Under the pieces are notes generated by a model. It was not told the DNA's origin. It worked only from the letters and a program-made list of their open reading frames with translations, and did no database searches. Shown piece by piece: positions 29,137 through 40,263 of a stretch of 64,000 nucleotides of DNA. The number at the start of each line of letters is the position of its first letter. Position 1 is the stretch's first letter. The translations under genes were made by a program, and so were the position numbers. The stretch comes from Providencia hangzhouensis. GTDB taxonomy: Bacteria > Pseudomonadota > Gammaproteobacteria > Enterobacterales > Enterobacteriaceae. The stretch covers positions 4,092,001-4,156,000 of the forward strand of contig NZ_CP135052.1 of the NCBI RefSeq assembly GCF_029193595.2, written 5' to 3'.

Positions 29137-29475
29137 GCTTATTACGCCTGTGAAAACTTGTCTTTTGGGAAGAAAATGGCTAAGTTCGTTCGATGTCTGC
29201 CATTTACTAACATATACTCTAGTTTATTGTATGGCTACAATGATATAAAAGCATTCTCTATACTGGTTGAAATATCAGAACATGCTTAATATTCGAGAAA
29301 CCAGATATACCCGCCATACTTCATGGTGTATCGCAATTAACAGCATACAACGTGAGCTATTTCGCGTATAGATGGTTAGTTTAACATAAAGAGTTCATTC
29401 TCTATGAGGTAGATCATGCGAAACGCTAATTTTAGCGGGAGCATCGGCCTTTGTCTTTAAGATTCAGGAGAACGC
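29137..29475. promoter_or_regulatory. Divergent lptFG/pepA promoter region
   Basis: There is no gene in this 339-base stretch. It must contain both promoters; AT-rich tracts lie near 29,200 to 29,260 and 29,340 to 29,410. AGGAG just before the pepA ATG is its ribosome site. I see no certain operator. Confidence 0.6.
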
Positions 29476-30987
29476 ATGGAGTTTAGTGTAAAAAGTGGTA
29501 GCCCGGAAAAACAACGCAGCGCTTGTATTGTTGTCGGAGTCTTTGAACCACGCCGTCTGTCCCCAATTGCTGAACAGCTGGACAAAATCAGTGACGGATA
29601 TATCAGCGCCCTGCTGCGCCGCGGCGAACTTGAGGGTAAAGTGGGGCAATCCCTGCTACTCCATCATGTGCCCAACGTTCTGTCTGAACGCATTCTACTT
29701 ATCGGTTGTGGTAAAGAACGCGAATTAGATGAGCGCCAATTTAAACAAATTATTCAGAAAACAATCAGCACGTTGAATGAAACTGGCTCAATGGAAGCCG
29801 TCTGCTTCTTAACTGAATTACACGTTAAAGGCCGCAATAATTACTGGAAAGTGCGCCAAGCCGTCGAAACAGCCAAAGAATCACTGTATGTGTTTGATCA
29901 ACTGAAAAGTAATAAAACAGAACATCGTCGTCCACTGCGTAAACTGGTTTTCAACGTGCCAACTCGCCGTGAATTGACCAGTGGTGAACGTGCTATTTCC
30001 CATGGTTTAGCGATTGCTTCAGGTGTTAAAGCGGCAAAAGATTTAAGTAATATGCCACCAAATATCTGTAATGCAGGTTATTTAGCGTCTCAAGCACGTC
30101 AATTAGCAGATATTTCAGACAGCAAACTCACCACTCGAGTCATTGGTGAAGAGCAAATGAAAGAGTTAGGAATGAACGCCTATCTCGCGGTGGGTCAAGG
30201 TTCACAAAATGAATCGCTGATGTCCATCATGGAATATAAAGGCAATCCAGATCCCGACTGCAAACCTATCGTACTCGTTGGCAAAGGGTTAACCTTTGAT
30301 TCCGGCGGTATTTCAATTAAACCATCCGAAGGCATGGATGAAATGAAATACGATATGTGCGGTGCGGCTTCTGTTTACGGTGTAATGCGCTTTATCACTG
30401 AATTGCAGTTGCCAATTAATGTCATTGGGGTATTAGCAGGCTGTGAAAACATGCCTGGTGGGCGTGCTTATCGTCCGGGTGATATTCTTACTACCATGTC
30501 TGGGCAAACCGTTGAAGTCCTCAATACGGATGCCGAAGGCCGTTTAGTTCTGTGTGATGCACTCACCTATGTTGAGCGTTTTGAACCTGAGCTAGTTATT
30601 GATATCGCGACCTTAACAGGGGCTTGTGTCATTGCATTAGGCAGTCACTACACTGGGTTGATGTCAAACCACAACCCATTGGCTCATGAGTTATTAAACG
30701 CGTCAGAGCAAGCGGGTGACCGTGCATGGCGTCTACCACTGGCTGATGAGTATTTTGACCAAATCACGCCTAATTTTGCTGATTTAGCCAATACAGGTGG
30801 CCGTCCTGCTGGTGCTATCACCGCAGGTTGCTTCTTGTCTCGCTTTGCCACGAAATATAACTGGGCACACCTTGATATCGCAGGGACTGCTTGGCGTTCA
30901 GGTGCAGCAAAAGGCGCTACTGGTCGCCCTGTCTCCATGCTAGCGCAGTTCTTATTGAACCGTGCAGGCCTTAATGGTGATGAGTAA
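29476..30987 (+). CDS. pepA: Leucyl aminopeptidase PepA
   Basis: The 503-residue enzyme is a dinuclear-metal M17 aminopeptidase that releases N-terminal residues, and in enterobacteria also a DNA-binding protein (XerA) in cer recombination and carAB control. The M17 signature NTDAEGRL near residue 350 and the metal-binding [12 protein letters not shown] segment are present. Length equals E. coli PepA. An intrinsic terminator follows at 31,024. Confidence 0.97.
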   Translation: MEFSVKSGSPEKQRSACIVVGVFEPRRLSPIAEQLDKISDGYISALLRRGELEGKVGQSLLLHHVPNVLSERILLIGCGKERELDERQFKQIIQKTISTLNETGSMEAVCFLTELHVKGRNNYWKVRQAVETAKESLYVFDQLKSNKTEHRRPLRKLVFNVPTRRELTSGERAISHGLAIASGVKAAKDLSNMPPNICNAGYLASQARQLADISDSKLTTRVIGEEQMKELGMNAYLAVGQGSQNESLMSIMEYKGNPDPDCKPIVLVGKGLTFDSGGISIKPSEGMDEMKYDMCGAASVYGVMRFITELQLPINVIGVLAGCENMPGGRAYRPGDILTTMSGQTVEVLNTDAEGRLVLCDALTYVERFEPELVIDIATLTGACVIALGSHYTGLMSNHNPLAHELLNASEQAGDRAWRLPLADEYFDQITPNFADLANTGGRPAGAITAGCFLSRFATKYNWAHLDIAGTAWRSGAAKGATGRPVSMLAQFLLNRAGLNGDE

Positions 30988-31023
30988 TCTCATTTAACGC
31001 TTTAGCTGTACATCACTCGTAAA

Positions 31024-31065
31024 AATATCCCGATGAGCATTTATGCGACTCGGGATATTATTTTT
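31024..31065 (+). terminator. Intrinsic terminator after pepA
   Basis: AATATCCCGA and TCGGGATATT form a 10-bp stem with a 16-base loop and a following T-run. It separates pepA from the ERIC cluster and holC. Confidence 0.85.
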
Positions 31066-31157
31066 GGTTTTTTGATACACCAAGAAAGCCATTTTGAGGC
31101 AGCTATAAAAAAGGTTATAATTCAACATAGACATAATTCTGCGCTTAGTTACCAAAA

Positions 31158-31203
31158 ACGTGTAGCCAACCCCCCCTACAAATTGAAGGATGGCAATTTA
31201 AGC
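31158..31203 (+). repeat. Partial ERIC element (right end)
   Basis: This is the right-hand part of an ERIC unit (GTAGCCAACC, CTACAAATTGAAGGATGGCA) lying directly before the first complete tandem copy. The left part is missing, so it is a remnant of the tandem array. Confidence 0.7.
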
Positions 31204-31332
31204 TATACCCTAAATAATTCAGTTTGTAGGTAGGCGGCAAGCAATTGAGACCTTAGGAGCATACAAAAGTATGTGACTAAGGCGAAAGTGCGTAGCCAAC
31301 ACCCCTACAAATTGAAGGATGGCAATTTACGC
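31204..31332 (+). repeat. ERIC element, tandem copy 1
   Basis: The unit starts TATACCCTAAATAATTC and contains the ERIC core (GGCGGCAAG, GGAGCATACAAAAGTATGTG, GTAGCCAAC). Its period relative to the next copy is 129 bases, and the two copies are nearly identical. Confidence 0.85.
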
Positions 31333-31459
31333 TATACCCTAAATAATTCAGTTTGTAGGTAGGCGGCAAGCAATTGAGACCTTAGGAGCATACAAAAGTA
31401 TGTGACTAAGGCGAAAGTGCGCAGCCAACACCCCTACAAATTGAAGTATGACGGGTATA
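31333..31459 (+). repeat. ERIC element, tandem copy 2, abutting holC
   Basis: This unit ends in GAAGTATGACGGGTATA, the classic ERIC right terminus. The last A is also the first base of the holC start codon, so the ERIC element forms the entire immediate 5' leader of holC. Its internal inverted repeats would fold in the transcript. Confidence 0.88.
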
Positions 31460-31908
31460 TGAAAAAAGGTACATTTTACCAACTAAAACAGGCATCACCA
31501 CATCCTGAACTTGAAGCCCATGAATGGCTAGCTTGTGAGCTTGCCGCACAAATGTGGCGCAGTGGAAAGCGTGTTTTAGTTGCTTGCGAAACACAGCAAC
31601 AAGCTGAAAAGATTGATGAGGCCTTGTGGCAACGCGATCCACACCAGTTTGTCCCGCATAATTTGGCGGGTGAAGGGCCGCGTTATGGTGCACCGATTGA
31701 AATTTGTTGGCCTGCTAAACGGGGAAATACCCCACGCGATGTCCTGATTAATTTACAAAATCAGTTCGCAGATTTTGCCACGGCTTTCCATGAAGTGGTA
31801 GACTTCGTACCTATTGATGAAACTTTAAAACAGTTGGCGCGTGAGCGGTATAAAACTTACCGTAGCGTCGGCTTCAATTTGACTATGGCGGCGCCGCCAA
31901 CTTACTGA
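31459..31908 (+). CDS. holC: DNA polymerase III chi subunit
   Basis: The 149-residue chi subunit links the clamp loader (through psi, HolD) to SSB. Recognisable segments are [40 protein letters not shown] and LARERYK, all as in E. coli HolC. The start at MKKGTFYQL matches E. coli; a frame extension upstream is only ERIC sequence. There is no strong Shine-Dalgarno, only GACGGG from the ERIC end five bases before the ATG. valS follows after 13 bases. Confidence 0.95.
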   Translation: MKKGTFYQLKQASPHPELEAHEWLACELAAQMWRSGKRVLVACETQQQAEKIDEALWQRDPHQFVPHNLAGEGPRYGAPIEICWPAKRGNTPRDVLINLQNQFADFATAFHEVVDFVPIDETLKQLARERYKTYRSVGFNLTMAAPPTY

Positions 31909-31921
31909 ATACAAAAAGATA

Positions 31922-34816
31922 ATGGAAAAGAAACCAGATAGCCCAATGAATGAGCCTTCGCTCGATAAAACGTATAACCCCGCAGAAATTGAGCAATCTC
32001 TATATGCTCACTGGGAGAAAAGCGGTTATTTTAAACCTAATGGGGATACCACCCAAGACAGCTTCTGTGTTGTCATTCCACCACCGAATGTCACTGGTAG
32101 CCTGCACATGGGGCACGCCTTCCAACAAACCATCATGGATACGATGATCCGCTATCAACGTATGCAAGGTAAAAATACCTTATGGCAAACGGGAACTGAC
32201 CATGCAGGTATCGCAACTCAGATGGTTGTTGAGCGTAAAATTGCAGCAGAAGAAGGTAAAAACCGTCACGACTACGGCCGCGATGCGTTCATTGACAAAA
32301 TCTGGGAGTGGAAAGCTGAATCCGGCGGTACAATTTCACAGCAAATGCGCCGTTTAGGCGATTCTGTTGATTGGGATCGCGAGCGTTTTACTATGGATGA
32401 AGGCTTATCTAAAGCCGTTAAAGAAGCGTTCGTTCGCCTTTATAAAGAAAACTTGATTTATCGTGGTAAGCGCTTAGTTAACTGGGACCCAAAACTGCAC
32501 ACGGCAATTTCTGACTTAGAAGTTGAAAATCGTGAAATCAAAGGGTCTATGTGGCACCTGCGTTATCCATTGGCTGATGGCGCAAAAACGGCTGAAGGCA
32601 AAGACTATTTAGTGGTCGCAACTACCCGCCCTGAGACCATGCTAGGGGATACCGGTGTCGCCGTTAACCCTGAAGATCCACGTTATAAAGATTTAATTGG
32701 TAAAGAAATTATTTTGCCAATCGTTAACCGCCGTATTCCAATTGTTGGTGATGAACACGCTGACATGGAAAAAGGCACTGGCTGTGTGAAAATCACTCCA
32801 GCTCATGACTTTAATGACTATGAAGTCGGTAAACGCCATCAGTTAACAATGATTAACATGATGGACTTAGACGGCAACGTTCGTAACGAAGCGGAAATTT
32901 TCGATACCAACGGTAACCCATCTACCGCTTATAGCTGCGAAATCCCAGAAGCTTACCGTGGAATGGAACGTTTTGCAGCGCGTAAAGCTATCGTCGCAGA
33001 ATTCGAACAACTTGGCCTGTTAGTTGAAGTGAAACCCCATGACCTGACGGTGCCTTACGGTGACCGTGGTGGTGTAGTTATTGAGCCTATGCTAACCGAC
33101 CAATGGTACGTGCGTACTGAGCCTTTGGCTCGTGATGCCATTAAAGCCGTTGAAGATGGCCGTATTCAGTTCGTTCCTCGTCAGTACGAAAACATGTATT
33201 TCTCTTGGATGCGTGATATTCAAGACTGGTGTATTTCTCGCCAACTGTGGTGGGGCCACCGCATTCCTGCATGGTATGACGAAAAAGGCAATGTCTACGT
33301 GGGTCGCGATGAAGACGAAGTTCGTCGTGAAAACAACTTAGGTGCGGATATTGCTCTGCGCCAAGACGACGACGTACTGGATACGTGGTTCTCTTCCGGT
33401 CTGTGGACATTCTCTACTCTCGGCTGGCCTGAAAATACCGACGCACTGAAAACATTCCATCCAACAGATGTATTAGTCAGTGGCTTCGATATTATTTTCT
33501 TCTGGATTGCCCGTATGATCATGATGACCATGCATTTCATCAAAGATGAAAACGGCGAGCCACAAGTGCCATTCAAAACCGTTTATATGACAGGCCTGAT
33601 CCGTGATGAAGAAGGCCAAAAAATGTCAAAATCCAAAGGGAACGTTATCGACCCATTAGATATGATTGACGGTATCTCTTTGGAAGATTTACTTGAAAAA
33701 CGTACTGGCAACATGATGCAGCCACAATTGGCTGAAAAAATTGCTAAACGTACTCGTAAAGAGTATCCAGAAGGGATCGAAGCCCATGGTACTGATGCAC
33801 TACGCTTCACTTTGGCGGCATTAGCGTCAACAGGCCGTGATATCAACTGGGATATGAAACGCCTGTCCGGCTATCGCAACTTCTGTAATAAATTATGGAA
33901 TGCGAGCCGTTTCGTTCTGATGAATACTGAAGGCCAAGATTGTGGTCAAAACGGCGGCGAAATAAGCTTCTCACTGGCTGACCGCTGGATCATGGCGCAA
34001 TTCAATCAAACAGTGAAAGCTTACCGTGAAGCGTTAGATACTCACCGTTACGATATCGCAGCGGGTATTTTGTATGATTTCACATGGAATGAATTCTGTG
34101 ACTGGTACTTAGAGCTGTCTAAACCTGCTGTTCATAAAGGTAACGAAGCACAAGTACGTGCGGCTCGCTTCACCTTAATTGAGGTATTAGAAGGCTTACT
34201 GCGCCTTGCTCACCCAATCATTCCATTTATCACTGAAACCATCTGGCAGCGCGTCAAAGTGGTTAAAGGTATTGATGCCGATACCATTATGTTGCAAGCG
34301 TTCCCTGAGTTCGATGCGGCTAAAGTGGATGAGCTCGCGCTAAGTGACCTTGAGTGGATCAAAGAAGCCATTATTGCTGTACGTAATATTCGTGCAGAAA
34401 TGAATATCTCTCCAGGTAAGCCACTGGATGTGATGCTGCGTGGTGCTTCTGCTGATGCAAAACGTCGCGTTGAAGAAAACCAAAGCTTTATCAAATCAAT
34501 GGCACGTTTAGAAAGCATCCGCGTACTGGCTGATGGTGAAGAAGCACCGGTTTCTGTCACTAAACTCGTTGGCGGTGCAGAGCTGCTGATCCCAATGGCT
34601 GGCTTAGTCGATAAAGACGCAGAACTGGCTCGTTTAGATAAAGAGCTGGAAAAAGTGGTGAAAGAAATCGAAACCATTGAAAGCAAGTTAGCTAACGAAG
34701 GTTTTGTGAGCCGTGCGCCTGCTGCCGTTGTTGAAAAAGAACGTGAACGCTTAACTGCCAATATTGAAGCAAAAGCTAAAATTGAAGCGCAAAAAGTGAC
34801 CATCGCCTCTTTGTAA
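31922..34816 (+). CDS. valS: Valyl-tRNA synthetase
   Basis: The 964-residue class I synthetase charges tRNA-Val. The HIGH-like motif is HMGH at residues 62 to 65 in GSLHMGHAF, and the KMSKS motif sits near residue 565. The CP1 editing domain lies between ([15 protein letters not shown]). The C-terminal coiled coil is rich in Glu/Lys. The N-terminus is about 13 residues longer than in E. coli; an internal ATG at 31,946 would shorten it, but neither start has a strong ribosome site. It is cotranscribed with holC. Confidence 0.97.
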   Translation: MEKKPDSPMNEPSLDKTYNPAEIEQSLYAHWEKSGYFKPNGDTTQDSFCVVIPPPNVTGSLHMGHAFQQTIMDTMIRYQRMQGKNTLWQTGTDHAGIATQMVVERKIAAEEGKNRHDYGRDAFIDKIWEWKAESGGTISQQMRRLGDSVDWDRERFTMDEGLSKAVKEAFVRLYKENLIYRGKRLVNWDPKLHTAISDLEVENREIKGSMWHLRYPLADGAKTAEGKDYLVVATTRPETMLGDTGVAVNPEDPRYKDLIGKEIILPIVNRRIPIVGDEHADMEKGTGCVKITPAHDFNDYEVGKRHQLTMINMMDLDGNVRNEAEIFDTNGNPSTAYSCEIPEAYRGMERFAARKAIVAEFEQLGLLVEVKPHDLTVPYGDRGGVVIEPMLTDQWYVRTEPLARDAIKAVEDGRIQFVPRQYENMYFSWMRDIQDWCISRQLWWGHRIPAWYDEKGNVYVGRDEDEVRRENNLGADIALRQDDDVLDTWFSSGLWTFSTLGWPENTDALKTFHPTDVLVSGFDIIFFWIARMIMMTMHFIKDENGEPQVPFKTVYMTGLIRDEEGQKMSKSKGNVIDPLDMIDGISLEDLLEKRTGNMMQPQLAEKIAKRTRKEYPEGIEAHGTDALRFTLAALASTGRDINWDMKRLSGYRNFCNKLWNASRFVLMNTEGQDCGQNGGEISFSLADRWIMAQFNQTVKAYREALDTHRYDIAAGILYDFTWNEFCDWYLELSKPAVHKGNEAQVRAARFTLIEVLEGLLRLAHPIIPFITETIWQRVKVVKGIDADTIMLQAFPEFDAAKVDELALSDLEWIKEAIIAVRNIRAEMNISPGKPLDVMLRGASADAKRRVEENQSFIKSMARLESIRVLADGEEAPVSVTKLVGGAELLIPMAGLVDKDAELARLDKELEKVVKEIETIESKLANEGFVSRAPAAVVEKERERLTANIEAKAKIEAQKVTIASL

Positions 34817-34840
34817 TTATTAATTAGCTAATCATTTTTA

Positions 34841-34872
34841 AGCCCTTATCGATTCGTTGATAAGGGCTTTTT
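34841..34872 (+). terminator. Intrinsic terminator after valS
   Basis: AGCCCTTATC and GATAAGGGCT form a 10-bp stem with an 8-base loop followed by a T-run; it ends the holC-valS transcript. Confidence 0.9.
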
Positions 34873-34974
34873 ATTCGAGTATCATCAAATGACTGCGTTC
34901 GCAGTTCTCAGATTGAAGTTCCCTTCTGGTTCTCTCTACACTGAGTTGTACACAATAATAATCAAGAGTTTCAC

Positions 34975-35469
34975 ATGACAACACAAAACTACAAAATTCG
35001 TCCTATCGAACAACAAGATAACGCAGGTATTGCCGCGGTAATCCGCGAAGTTTCTGCTGAGCATGGCTTAACCGCAGACAAAGGCTTTGCTGTTGCTGAC
35101 CCTATTTTAGATACCTTATTTGAGGTTTATAGCAAACCGCGCAGTGCTTACTGGGTGGTGGAAATGGATGGCGAAATTGTTGGCGGTGGCGGTGTTTCAC
35201 AAGTCGCGGGAGGCGATAACGATACGGCAGAATTACAGAAAATGTATTTATCTTCCGTGCTACGTGGCAAAGGCTTAGCAAAACAAATCGTACTGATGTC
35301 ACTGGAATTTGCTAAAGCGCAAGGCTACACTCGTTGCTATTTAGAAACAACCAAAGAACTTCAAGCTGCTATTAAGTTATATGAAAAATTAGGGTTTGAA
35401 TTTATTGATGAACCGTTAGGAAATACGGGTCATAGTGACTGTGAAATTCGTATGTTAAAGGCATTATAA
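34975..35469 (+). CDS. yjgM: GNAT N-acetyltransferase YjgM
   Basis: The 164-residue GNAT protein has the acetyl-CoA-binding motif A in [16 protein letters not shown] and an alpha/beta core ending in [15 protein letters not shown]. Its place between valS and rraB matches E. coli yjgM. The substrate is unknown. It ends in an intrinsic terminator that lies between it and the convergent rraB. Confidence 0.9.
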   Translation: MTTQNYKIRPIEQQDNAGIAAVIREVSAEHGLTADKGFAVADPILDTLFEVYSKPRSAYWVVEMDGEIVGGGGVSQVAGGDNDTAELQKMYLSSVLRGKGLAKQIVLMSLEFAKAQGYTRCYLETTKELQAAIKLYEKLGFEFIDEPLGNTGHSDCEIRMLKAL

Positions 35470-35484
35470 TTCTACGCTAAACGA

Positions 35485-35511
35485 AAAAGGATAGTTTTTA
35501 GCTATCCTTTT
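35485..35511. terminator. Bidirectional terminator between yjgM and rraB
   Basis: AAAAGGATAG and CTATCCTTTT form a 10-bp stem with a 7-base loop; A and T flanks allow use from both sides. Confidence 0.8.
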
Positions 35512-35537
35512 AAGTAATTATATGATGCGACTAATAA

Positions 35538-35951
35538 TTAATGCACGCGATCTTCAGGGTCTATATCATCACCATCTTCGTCGTCATACTCTGCATCTGG
35601 GTCTTCAAAATACGTGCCCCAACCATCATAGTTGATGCCCATTTTTTCAGCCAACTTCATTAATTGCTCAACCTGTGCGTCAATCAGCTCTGCATTTAAA
35701 GCACTTTCACTGATTACATCGCAACACATCAGGGTTTCACCCGTTTCAATTTCGAGCTCTTCTGCATCCGTGACTTCATAGCCTAGTTTAAAAGCTTCAA
35801 CGGCTGCTTTCTCTAACAGAGCAAAGTTGTCCGCAGAGAAGTGATGCTCAATCGCATACAATGCATCAGGATCGCTACCATCTTCCAGTAATTCCTCGAT
35901 GATCAAGCGAGTTTCTTCATACTGCGCATCGAGTTCAGCTTTATCTACCAT
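35538..35951 (-). CDS. rraB: RNase E inhibitor RraB
   Basis: The 137-residue acidic protein inhibits RNase E by binding its C-terminal scaffold and so alters mRNA turnover. Segments [21 protein letters not shown] and the acidic C-terminal tail ([12 protein letters not shown]) match RraB. The frame is open 25 codons further; I chose the ATG before VDKAEL, which has GGGG seven bases upstream and matches E. coli. It is divergent from argF, as in E. coli. Confidence 0.94.
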   Translation of the reverse strand: MVDKAELDAQYEETRLIIEELLEDGSDPDALYAIEHHFSADNFALLEKAAVEAFKLGYEVTDAEELEIETGETLMCCDVISESALNAELIDAQVEQLMKLAEKMGINYDGWGTYFEDPDAEYDDEDGDDIDPEDRVH

Positions 35952-36085
35952 ATCCACACCCCTTTTGTTTCTTTGTCGCTCATCTTTCTTTGCGCCATTC
36001 TCCCACACGGTTGACAGTGAAACCATATATTTAAAGATAATTTCTTTTACATTGGGGGTTGATTTTGAATTTTTATGAATATAAA

Positions 36086-36101
36086 TTGAATATTAATTCA
36101 A
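36086..36101 (+). promoter_or_regulatory. ARG box (ArgR operator)
   Basis: TTGAATATTAATTCAA is a perfect palindrome matching the ARG-box core (TGAAT-N4-ATTCA). It lies 20 bases before the argF start, where ArgR with arginine would block transcription. A second, degenerate copy (TGAATTTTTATGAAT) lies just upstream, giving the paired layout usual for ArgR. Confidence 0.75.
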
Positions 36102-36120
36102 ATCAAAAAGGCTACCAATT

Positions 36121-37146
36121 ATGAATCCCCTATATAATAAACCTTTTTTAAGGTTACTTGATTTTACTTCTAGCGAAATTCATTCACTTTTAAAACTCTC
36201 TTCTTGGTTAAAATCAGAAAAAAAAGCGGGCACAGAGCAGCCCCTCCTTTCAGGGAAAAACTTTGCCCTTATTTTTGAGAAAGACTCAACACGGACACGC
36301 TGTGCATTTGAAGTTGGAGCATTTGACCAAGGTGCTAGAGTCACTTATTTAGGGCCTTCTGGTAGCCAAATCGGCCATAAAGAAACCATGAAAGACACCG
36401 CTAGAGTGTTGGGTCGGATGTATGACGGTATCCAGTACCGTGGATTCGCCCAAAACACGGTAGAACTCTTAGCCGCGCATTCGGGAGTGCCTGTATGGAA
36501 TGGATTAACTAACGAATTCCATCCCACACAGTTATTAGCCGATCTGCTGACCATTCAAGAGCACCGACCAAATACGCCATTCTCAGAAATTAAATTTGCC
36601 TATTTAGGCGATGCGCGTAACAACATGGGCAACTCGATGTTAGAAGCTGCTGCTCTCACAGGTTTAGATTTACGCCTTGTTGCGCCAAAAAGTTGCTGGC
36701 CGGAGGAAGACTTAGTGAACACTTGCCAAGCACTAGCTCAAAAAACGGGTGCGAAAATCACGCTCACGGAAGATGTCGCCGAAGGCGTTAAAGATGCTGA
36801 TTTTATCTATACCGATGTGTGGGTATCGATGGGAGAAGCCAAAGAAGTATGGGCACAGCGCATTAATTTATTAAAACCATACCAAGTGAATATGAATGTG
36901 ATTAAGCTCACCGGCAACACAAATGTGAAGTTCCTACATTGTTTGCCTGCCTTTCATAATGAAGACACCACATTGGGCGCGCAATTAGCTAAAGAATTCA
37001 ATATGTTTGGTGGCTTAGAAGTCACGGAAGAAGTCTTTGAATCGCCTTATAGCATTGTCTTTGACCAAGCAGAAAACCGTTTACATACTATCAAAGCGGT
37101 GATGGTGGCGACATTAGCGCCAGAATTGCCTGCTAATATATTTTAA
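36121..37146 (+). CDS. argF: Ornithine carbamoyltransferase
   Basis: The 341-residue enzyme makes citrulline from ornithine and carbamoyl phosphate in arginine synthesis. The carbamoyl-phosphate motif STRTR (in [10 protein letters not shown]), HPTQ and the ornithine/cysteine motif HCLPAFH are all present. It corresponds to E. coli argI/argF by position next to rraB; argF is used as the general symbol. The ARG box upstream supports ArgR control. An imperfect terminator-like hairpin follows. Confidence 0.96.
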   Translation: MNPLYNKPFLRLLDFTSSEIHSLLKLSSWLKSEKKAGTEQPLLSGKNFALIFEKDSTRTRCAFEVGAFDQGARVTYLGPSGSQIGHKETMKDTARVLGRMYDGIQYRGFAQNTVELLAAHSGVPVWNGLTNEFHPTQLLADLLTIQEHRPNTPFSEIKFAYLGDARNNMGNSMLEAAALTGLDLRLVAPKSCWPEEDLVNTCQALAQKTGAKITLTEDVAEGVKDADFIYTDVWVSMGEAKEVWAQRINLLKPYQVNMNVIKLTGNTNVKFLHCLPAFHNEDTTLGAQLAKEFNMFGGLEVTEEVFESPYSIVFDQAENRLHTIKAVMVATLAPELPANIF

Positions 37147-37155
37147 TTATGCTGC

Positions 37156-37192
37156 TCTGTAGACATCAATTTAAGCAAAGGATGTCTACAGA
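37156..37192 (+). terminator. Hairpin after argF
   Basis: TCTGTAGACATC and GATGTCTACAGA form a perfect 12-bp stem with a 13-base loop. No T-run follows, so it may act as an mRNA 3' end stabiliser rather than a strong intrinsic terminator. Confidence 0.6.
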
Positions 37193-37263
37193 AAAGTTTG
37201 ACGAGTTAGAAGTGGCTATCAGGGATAGATCAGGTGCTACAACAAAATTACATTGTAAAATCT

Positions 37264-37416
37264 TTATTTTTGAAGTGTTGATATCACTTTCTTTTTTTGA
37301 CCAGTAACTTCAGGGGCTGTTGTTCTAAACCGGTCAGACATTAATACTTTAGCATTCGCTAACATAATATCGCGCATTTCTTGAGGCGATAATCTTTCAA
37401 CCTTATTATTCCCCAT
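37264..37416 (-). CDS. Small protein, 50 residues, next to GNAT-like gene
   Basis: The frame encodes a polar, basic protein starting MGNNKVERLSPQEMRDIM and ending in lysine-rich QKKKVISTLQK. The ATG is preceded by GGGGTGATTT on the minus strand. It lies 94 bases downstream of the GNAT-like gene on the same strand, so they may be an operon. The sequence is too short to assign; a partner or antitoxin-like role is a guess. Confidence 0.55.
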   Translation of the reverse strand: MGNNKVERLSPQEMRDIMLANAKVLMSDRFRTTAPEVTGQKKKVISTLQK

Positions 37417-37510
37417 AAATCACCCCGTATCATTAATGTTCCCAAGCTGTATTGTATCAAATTCCACAATAATTTTACAGCATGGTGAAAAATAGACTAT
37501 TTTAATAGCA

Positions 37511-38050
37511 CTATTGATTCGACAGTAATTCCGTAAGTAACGATAGCTGAATTAATCGCAAAGCGTCACTGGTTGCAAACATAACATTTTCATCCCTTAA
37601 TAATTTGAAACCAAACTTTTGATAATGTGAGATCAAACCTTCATCAGGTTCAATAATATAAACGGCTTTACTATCTGGATATTGAGTAAGGAAAAAAGTT
37701 ACCGCAATAATAACTAAAGTAGTTAAACGCCCATTTAGAGCGTGCTCAGGGAGGTCTCGCACAAAAGACTCAATCAAAAAAATATGTAAGTCACCACGCT
37801 TAGTCGCGTAAACACCAAGTACTGCACCATCAATTTCAGAACCTTTCTCTAATCTGAACCCCATATGAAAGCTGTCTTCACTGAGAAAATGTCCAAATTT
37901 GCTAAGCCAATTTAACACAGACCGTTTATCTCTCACTAAGGACTCAAAGTCATCTTCTGATAGCGTACTTACTTGTAAATCTAAGAGAGCTTCATCAACA
38001 AACTCCTGTAAAAAATCGACTGTTTTATGTAGATTAGACTCCGAAGACAC
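37511..38050 (-). CDS. GNAT-like acetyltransferase
   Basis: The 179-residue protein shows a weak GNAT pattern: a strand-helix region (LIESFVRDLPEHALNGRLTT) and a C-terminal VYIIEPDEGLISHYQKFGFKLL typical of the motif B end of GNAT folds. The N-terminal 60 residues are acidic and helical. Substrate unknown. GNAT proteins paired with a small gene can be toxins, but the classical DUF1778 antitoxin is not seen. It lies between argF and the phosphonate genes. Confidence 0.65.
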   Translation of the reverse strand: MSSESNLHKTVDFLQEFVDEALLDLQVSTLSEDDFESLVRDKRSVLNWLSKFGHFLSEDSFHMGFRLEKGSEIDGAVLGVYATKRGDLHIFLIESFVRDLPEHALNGRLTTLVIIAVTFFLTQYPDSKAVYIIEPDEGLISHYQKFGFKLLRDENVMFATSDALRLIQLSLLTELLSNQ

Positions 38051-38201
38051 ATGCGACTCCCTATATTGTTATCCGTTATACTCTGCTCCTCATACCTCAC
38101 CTGCAAAAATATTTTGGCCTACTTTGCTGAAAATTTATATCAAATAAAAGTAGGCCATTCAGATAGAAAAAAGTGATTAATAAAGAAATAATATATACTG
38201 A

Positions 38202-39011
38202 TTAGGATCTTTCACCATTAGCCAATCGGCTATTAATTATTTCAATAACTGATGGCAAATCAGCTAAAGTATCAATCACATAATGAGCGCCAGCAGCATA
38301 TAGTTTCTCTGTGGCTTGTTGTTTCAACGCGTTAACTTCATCAATTGGCATCCCTTGATATTCTTCCCATGTTTTACCAAATTCATTACCCGAAACCGAT
38401 AATCCAACGCTCCACATTCCCGCATTGCGCCCTTCTTCAATTCCGGGAACGGCATCATCCACTTTGATACAAGCGGATACAGAACCAACACCTAGCTCAA
38501 TGACGTTCTGTAATGCCATCCAAGGTCCCGGACGCCCACCAGCAAGGAGGTCATCACTTGCTATCCAGTAGTCGGGTTGGTAGCCCAATGCCTTTGCAGC
38601 TGGAACTAACTTTTCCATCACGGCACGAGGGTAACCTGAACAAGAGCCAATTTTAATACTTTTGTTGCGTAATGTAGCGATTGTGTCGACAACTCCAGTG
38701 ATTGGTGTTGCAAAGTCGATAACTTTCGCAATTTGCAATGGCATAAAGGCCGCGTAGATTTTATCGATATCCTCACTACTCATTGAGCGGCCAAACTTTG
38801 CGTTCCATAAAGCGTCTACTTCAGGCAATTTACCCAGTGCTTCAATATGTTGCCATTTTCCTAGTCCCATAGGAATGCGCGCTTGAGCCAATGTAATATT
38901 TATATCAAACACAGATTTAAATGCTTCGATGAAAATCTGAGTAGGAGCAAAAGAGCCAAAATCTACAGTGGTACCCGCCCAATCAAGGATAACGGCTTCA
39001 ATACGGTTCAT
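38202..39011 (-). CDS. phnX: Phosphonoacetaldehyde hydrolase
   Basis: The 269-residue HAD-superfamily enzyme cleaves phosphonoacetaldehyde to acetaldehyde and phosphate. The HAD motif [15 protein letters not shown] (nucleophile Asp) is at the N-terminus. The Schiff-base lysine is expected in the cap domain (LGKWQHI), and the SCSGYPR segment is conserved. It starts nine bases after the phnW stop, so the two degradation genes form an operon. Confidence 0.96.
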   Translation of the reverse strand: MNRIEAVILDWAGTTVDFGSFAPTQIFIEAFKSVFDINITLAQARIPMGLGKWQHIEALGKLPEVDALWNAKFGRSMSSEDIDKIYAAFMPLQIAKVIDFATPITGVVDTIATLRNKSIKIGSCSGYPRAVMEKLVPAAKALGYQPDYWIASDDLLAGGRPGPWMALQNVIELGVGSVSACIKVDDAVPGIEEGRNAGMWSVGLSVSGNEFGKTWEEYQGMPIDEVNALKQQATEKLYAAGAHYVIDTLADLPSVIEIINSRLANGERS

Positions 39012-39020
39012 TTCTTTTCC

Positions 39021-40124
39021 TTATTTTTCCCAGTAAATGGCTTTTTTTATTGCTACCAACAATGCATCAATGTCTTTTTCATAAACTTCACCAATATTTC
39101 CAATACGGAAACAATCACTTTGCGAGACCTTGCCCGGATAAATGACAAAACCCTGAGATTTTAAACTCTGATAAAATTGCTTAAATTGGTAATCAGATGA
39201 ATTTGGTGAGTAAAATGCGGTGATAATTGGCGAATGAAGGCTATCTTCTAACAACGTGGTAAAACCTAATTTACGCATACCGGACACCAACTTGTATTGA
39301 TTCCCTTGATAACGTTGAAAGCGAGCGGCTACGCCACCTTCTTTAGCTAACTCCTTGAGTGCTTGGGCAAATGCTAATACAGTATGAGTTGGAGAAGTAA
39401 ATCGCCATTTACCTTGGAAATCTTCCATACAGCGCCACTGTGCGTATAAATCTAGCGATAATGAACGAGAGCGCCCCTTACAACGTTCAAGCGCCTCGGT
39501 ACGGGCGATAACAAAAGCAAACCCCGGAACCCCTTGAATACATTTATTCGCAGAACTAATTAAAAAATCAATGTTAAGCTCAGCAATATCCATGGGGACC
39601 CCACCAAAACTGCTCATTGCATCCACGATATAGCGTTTTTGATACTGCTTCGCTAATTTCGCGACTTTTTCTATCGGGTTTAAAATCCCTGTCGTAGTTT
39701 CACAGTGCACCATCGCAATATGAGTGATTTGGCTATCTTGTCGCAATAACTGTTCAATCTGTTGCACATCTGGCAACGACACTTCACCGCAATCATAAAC
39801 ACAATGAGCCACACCCAATCGCTGAGCCATTTCAGCCATTCGAGCACCGTAAGCGCCATTACTGATAATCAAAACTTTCTCTTTATCACCGATTGCACTA
39901 CCTAAAACCGCTTCAACCGCATAGCTTCCACTTCCTTGAAGCAGAACCGAAGAATACCCTGCTTTGGCCGTTGCCAGTGCCACTAATTGTTGACGAATAT
40001 TTTGTACAACGCCTAAATTATAATCATCATCCCATGTACAGCTATCAAACAGCATGGCTTCTTTCACCGTTTTAGACGTCGTAAGCGGCCCCGGTGTTAA
40101 TAGCAAATAATTATTGTTTGTCAT
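39021..40124 (-). CDS. phnW: 2-aminoethylphosphonate-pyruvate transaminase
   Basis: The 367-residue class V aminotransferase transfers the amino group from 2-aminoethylphosphonate to pyruvate, giving phosphonoacetaldehyde and alanine. The PLP lysine is in [15 protein letters not shown]. The N-terminal [11 protein letters not shown] is diagnostic for PhnW. It is divergent from phnR with a PhnR operator-like palindrome 14 bases from its start. Confidence 0.96.
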   Translation of the reverse strand: MTNNNYLLLTPGPLTTSKTVKEAMLFDSCTWDDDYNLGVVQNIRQQLVALATAKAGYSSVLLQGSGSYAVEAVLGSAIGDKEKVLIISNGAYGARMAEMAQRLGVAHCVYDCGEVSLPDVQQIEQLLRQDSQITHIAMVHCETTTGILNPIEKVAKLAKQYQKRYIVDAMSSFGGVPMDIAELNIDFLISSANKCIQGVPGFAFVIARTEALERCKGRSRSLSLDLYAQWRCMEDFQGKWRFTSPTHTVLAFAQALKELAKEGGVAARFQRYQGNQYKLVSGMRKLGFTTLLEDSLHSPIITAFYSPNSSDYQFKQFYQSLKSQGFVIYPGKVSQSDCFRIGNIGEVYEKDIDALLVAIKKAIYWEK

Positions 40125-40137
40125 TCAATTTACCTAT

Positions 40138-40149
40138 TGGTCTATACCA
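40138..40149. promoter_or_regulatory. Putative PhnR operator upstream of phnW
   Basis: TGGTCTATACCA is a near-palindrome just upstream of phnW, matching the core of the site before phnS (TGGTATATACCA). The spacing fits a GntR-family operator overlapping the phnW promoter. Confidence 0.7.
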
Positions 40150-40263
40150 GATTTCCATTATAATGGTCGTAGGCTGCTCAAAAGGTCAAAGGAAAAGTGC
40201 TCGTGAAACAAAAAATTCATATAACTATGTATAATATGACTGAAACAATGACAGGAAATAACC

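Noticed and set aside
31204..31459. CRISPR-like or toxin-encoding tandem repeat
   Set aside because: The 129-base period and ERIC core show tandem ERIC elements, not spacer-separated repeats.
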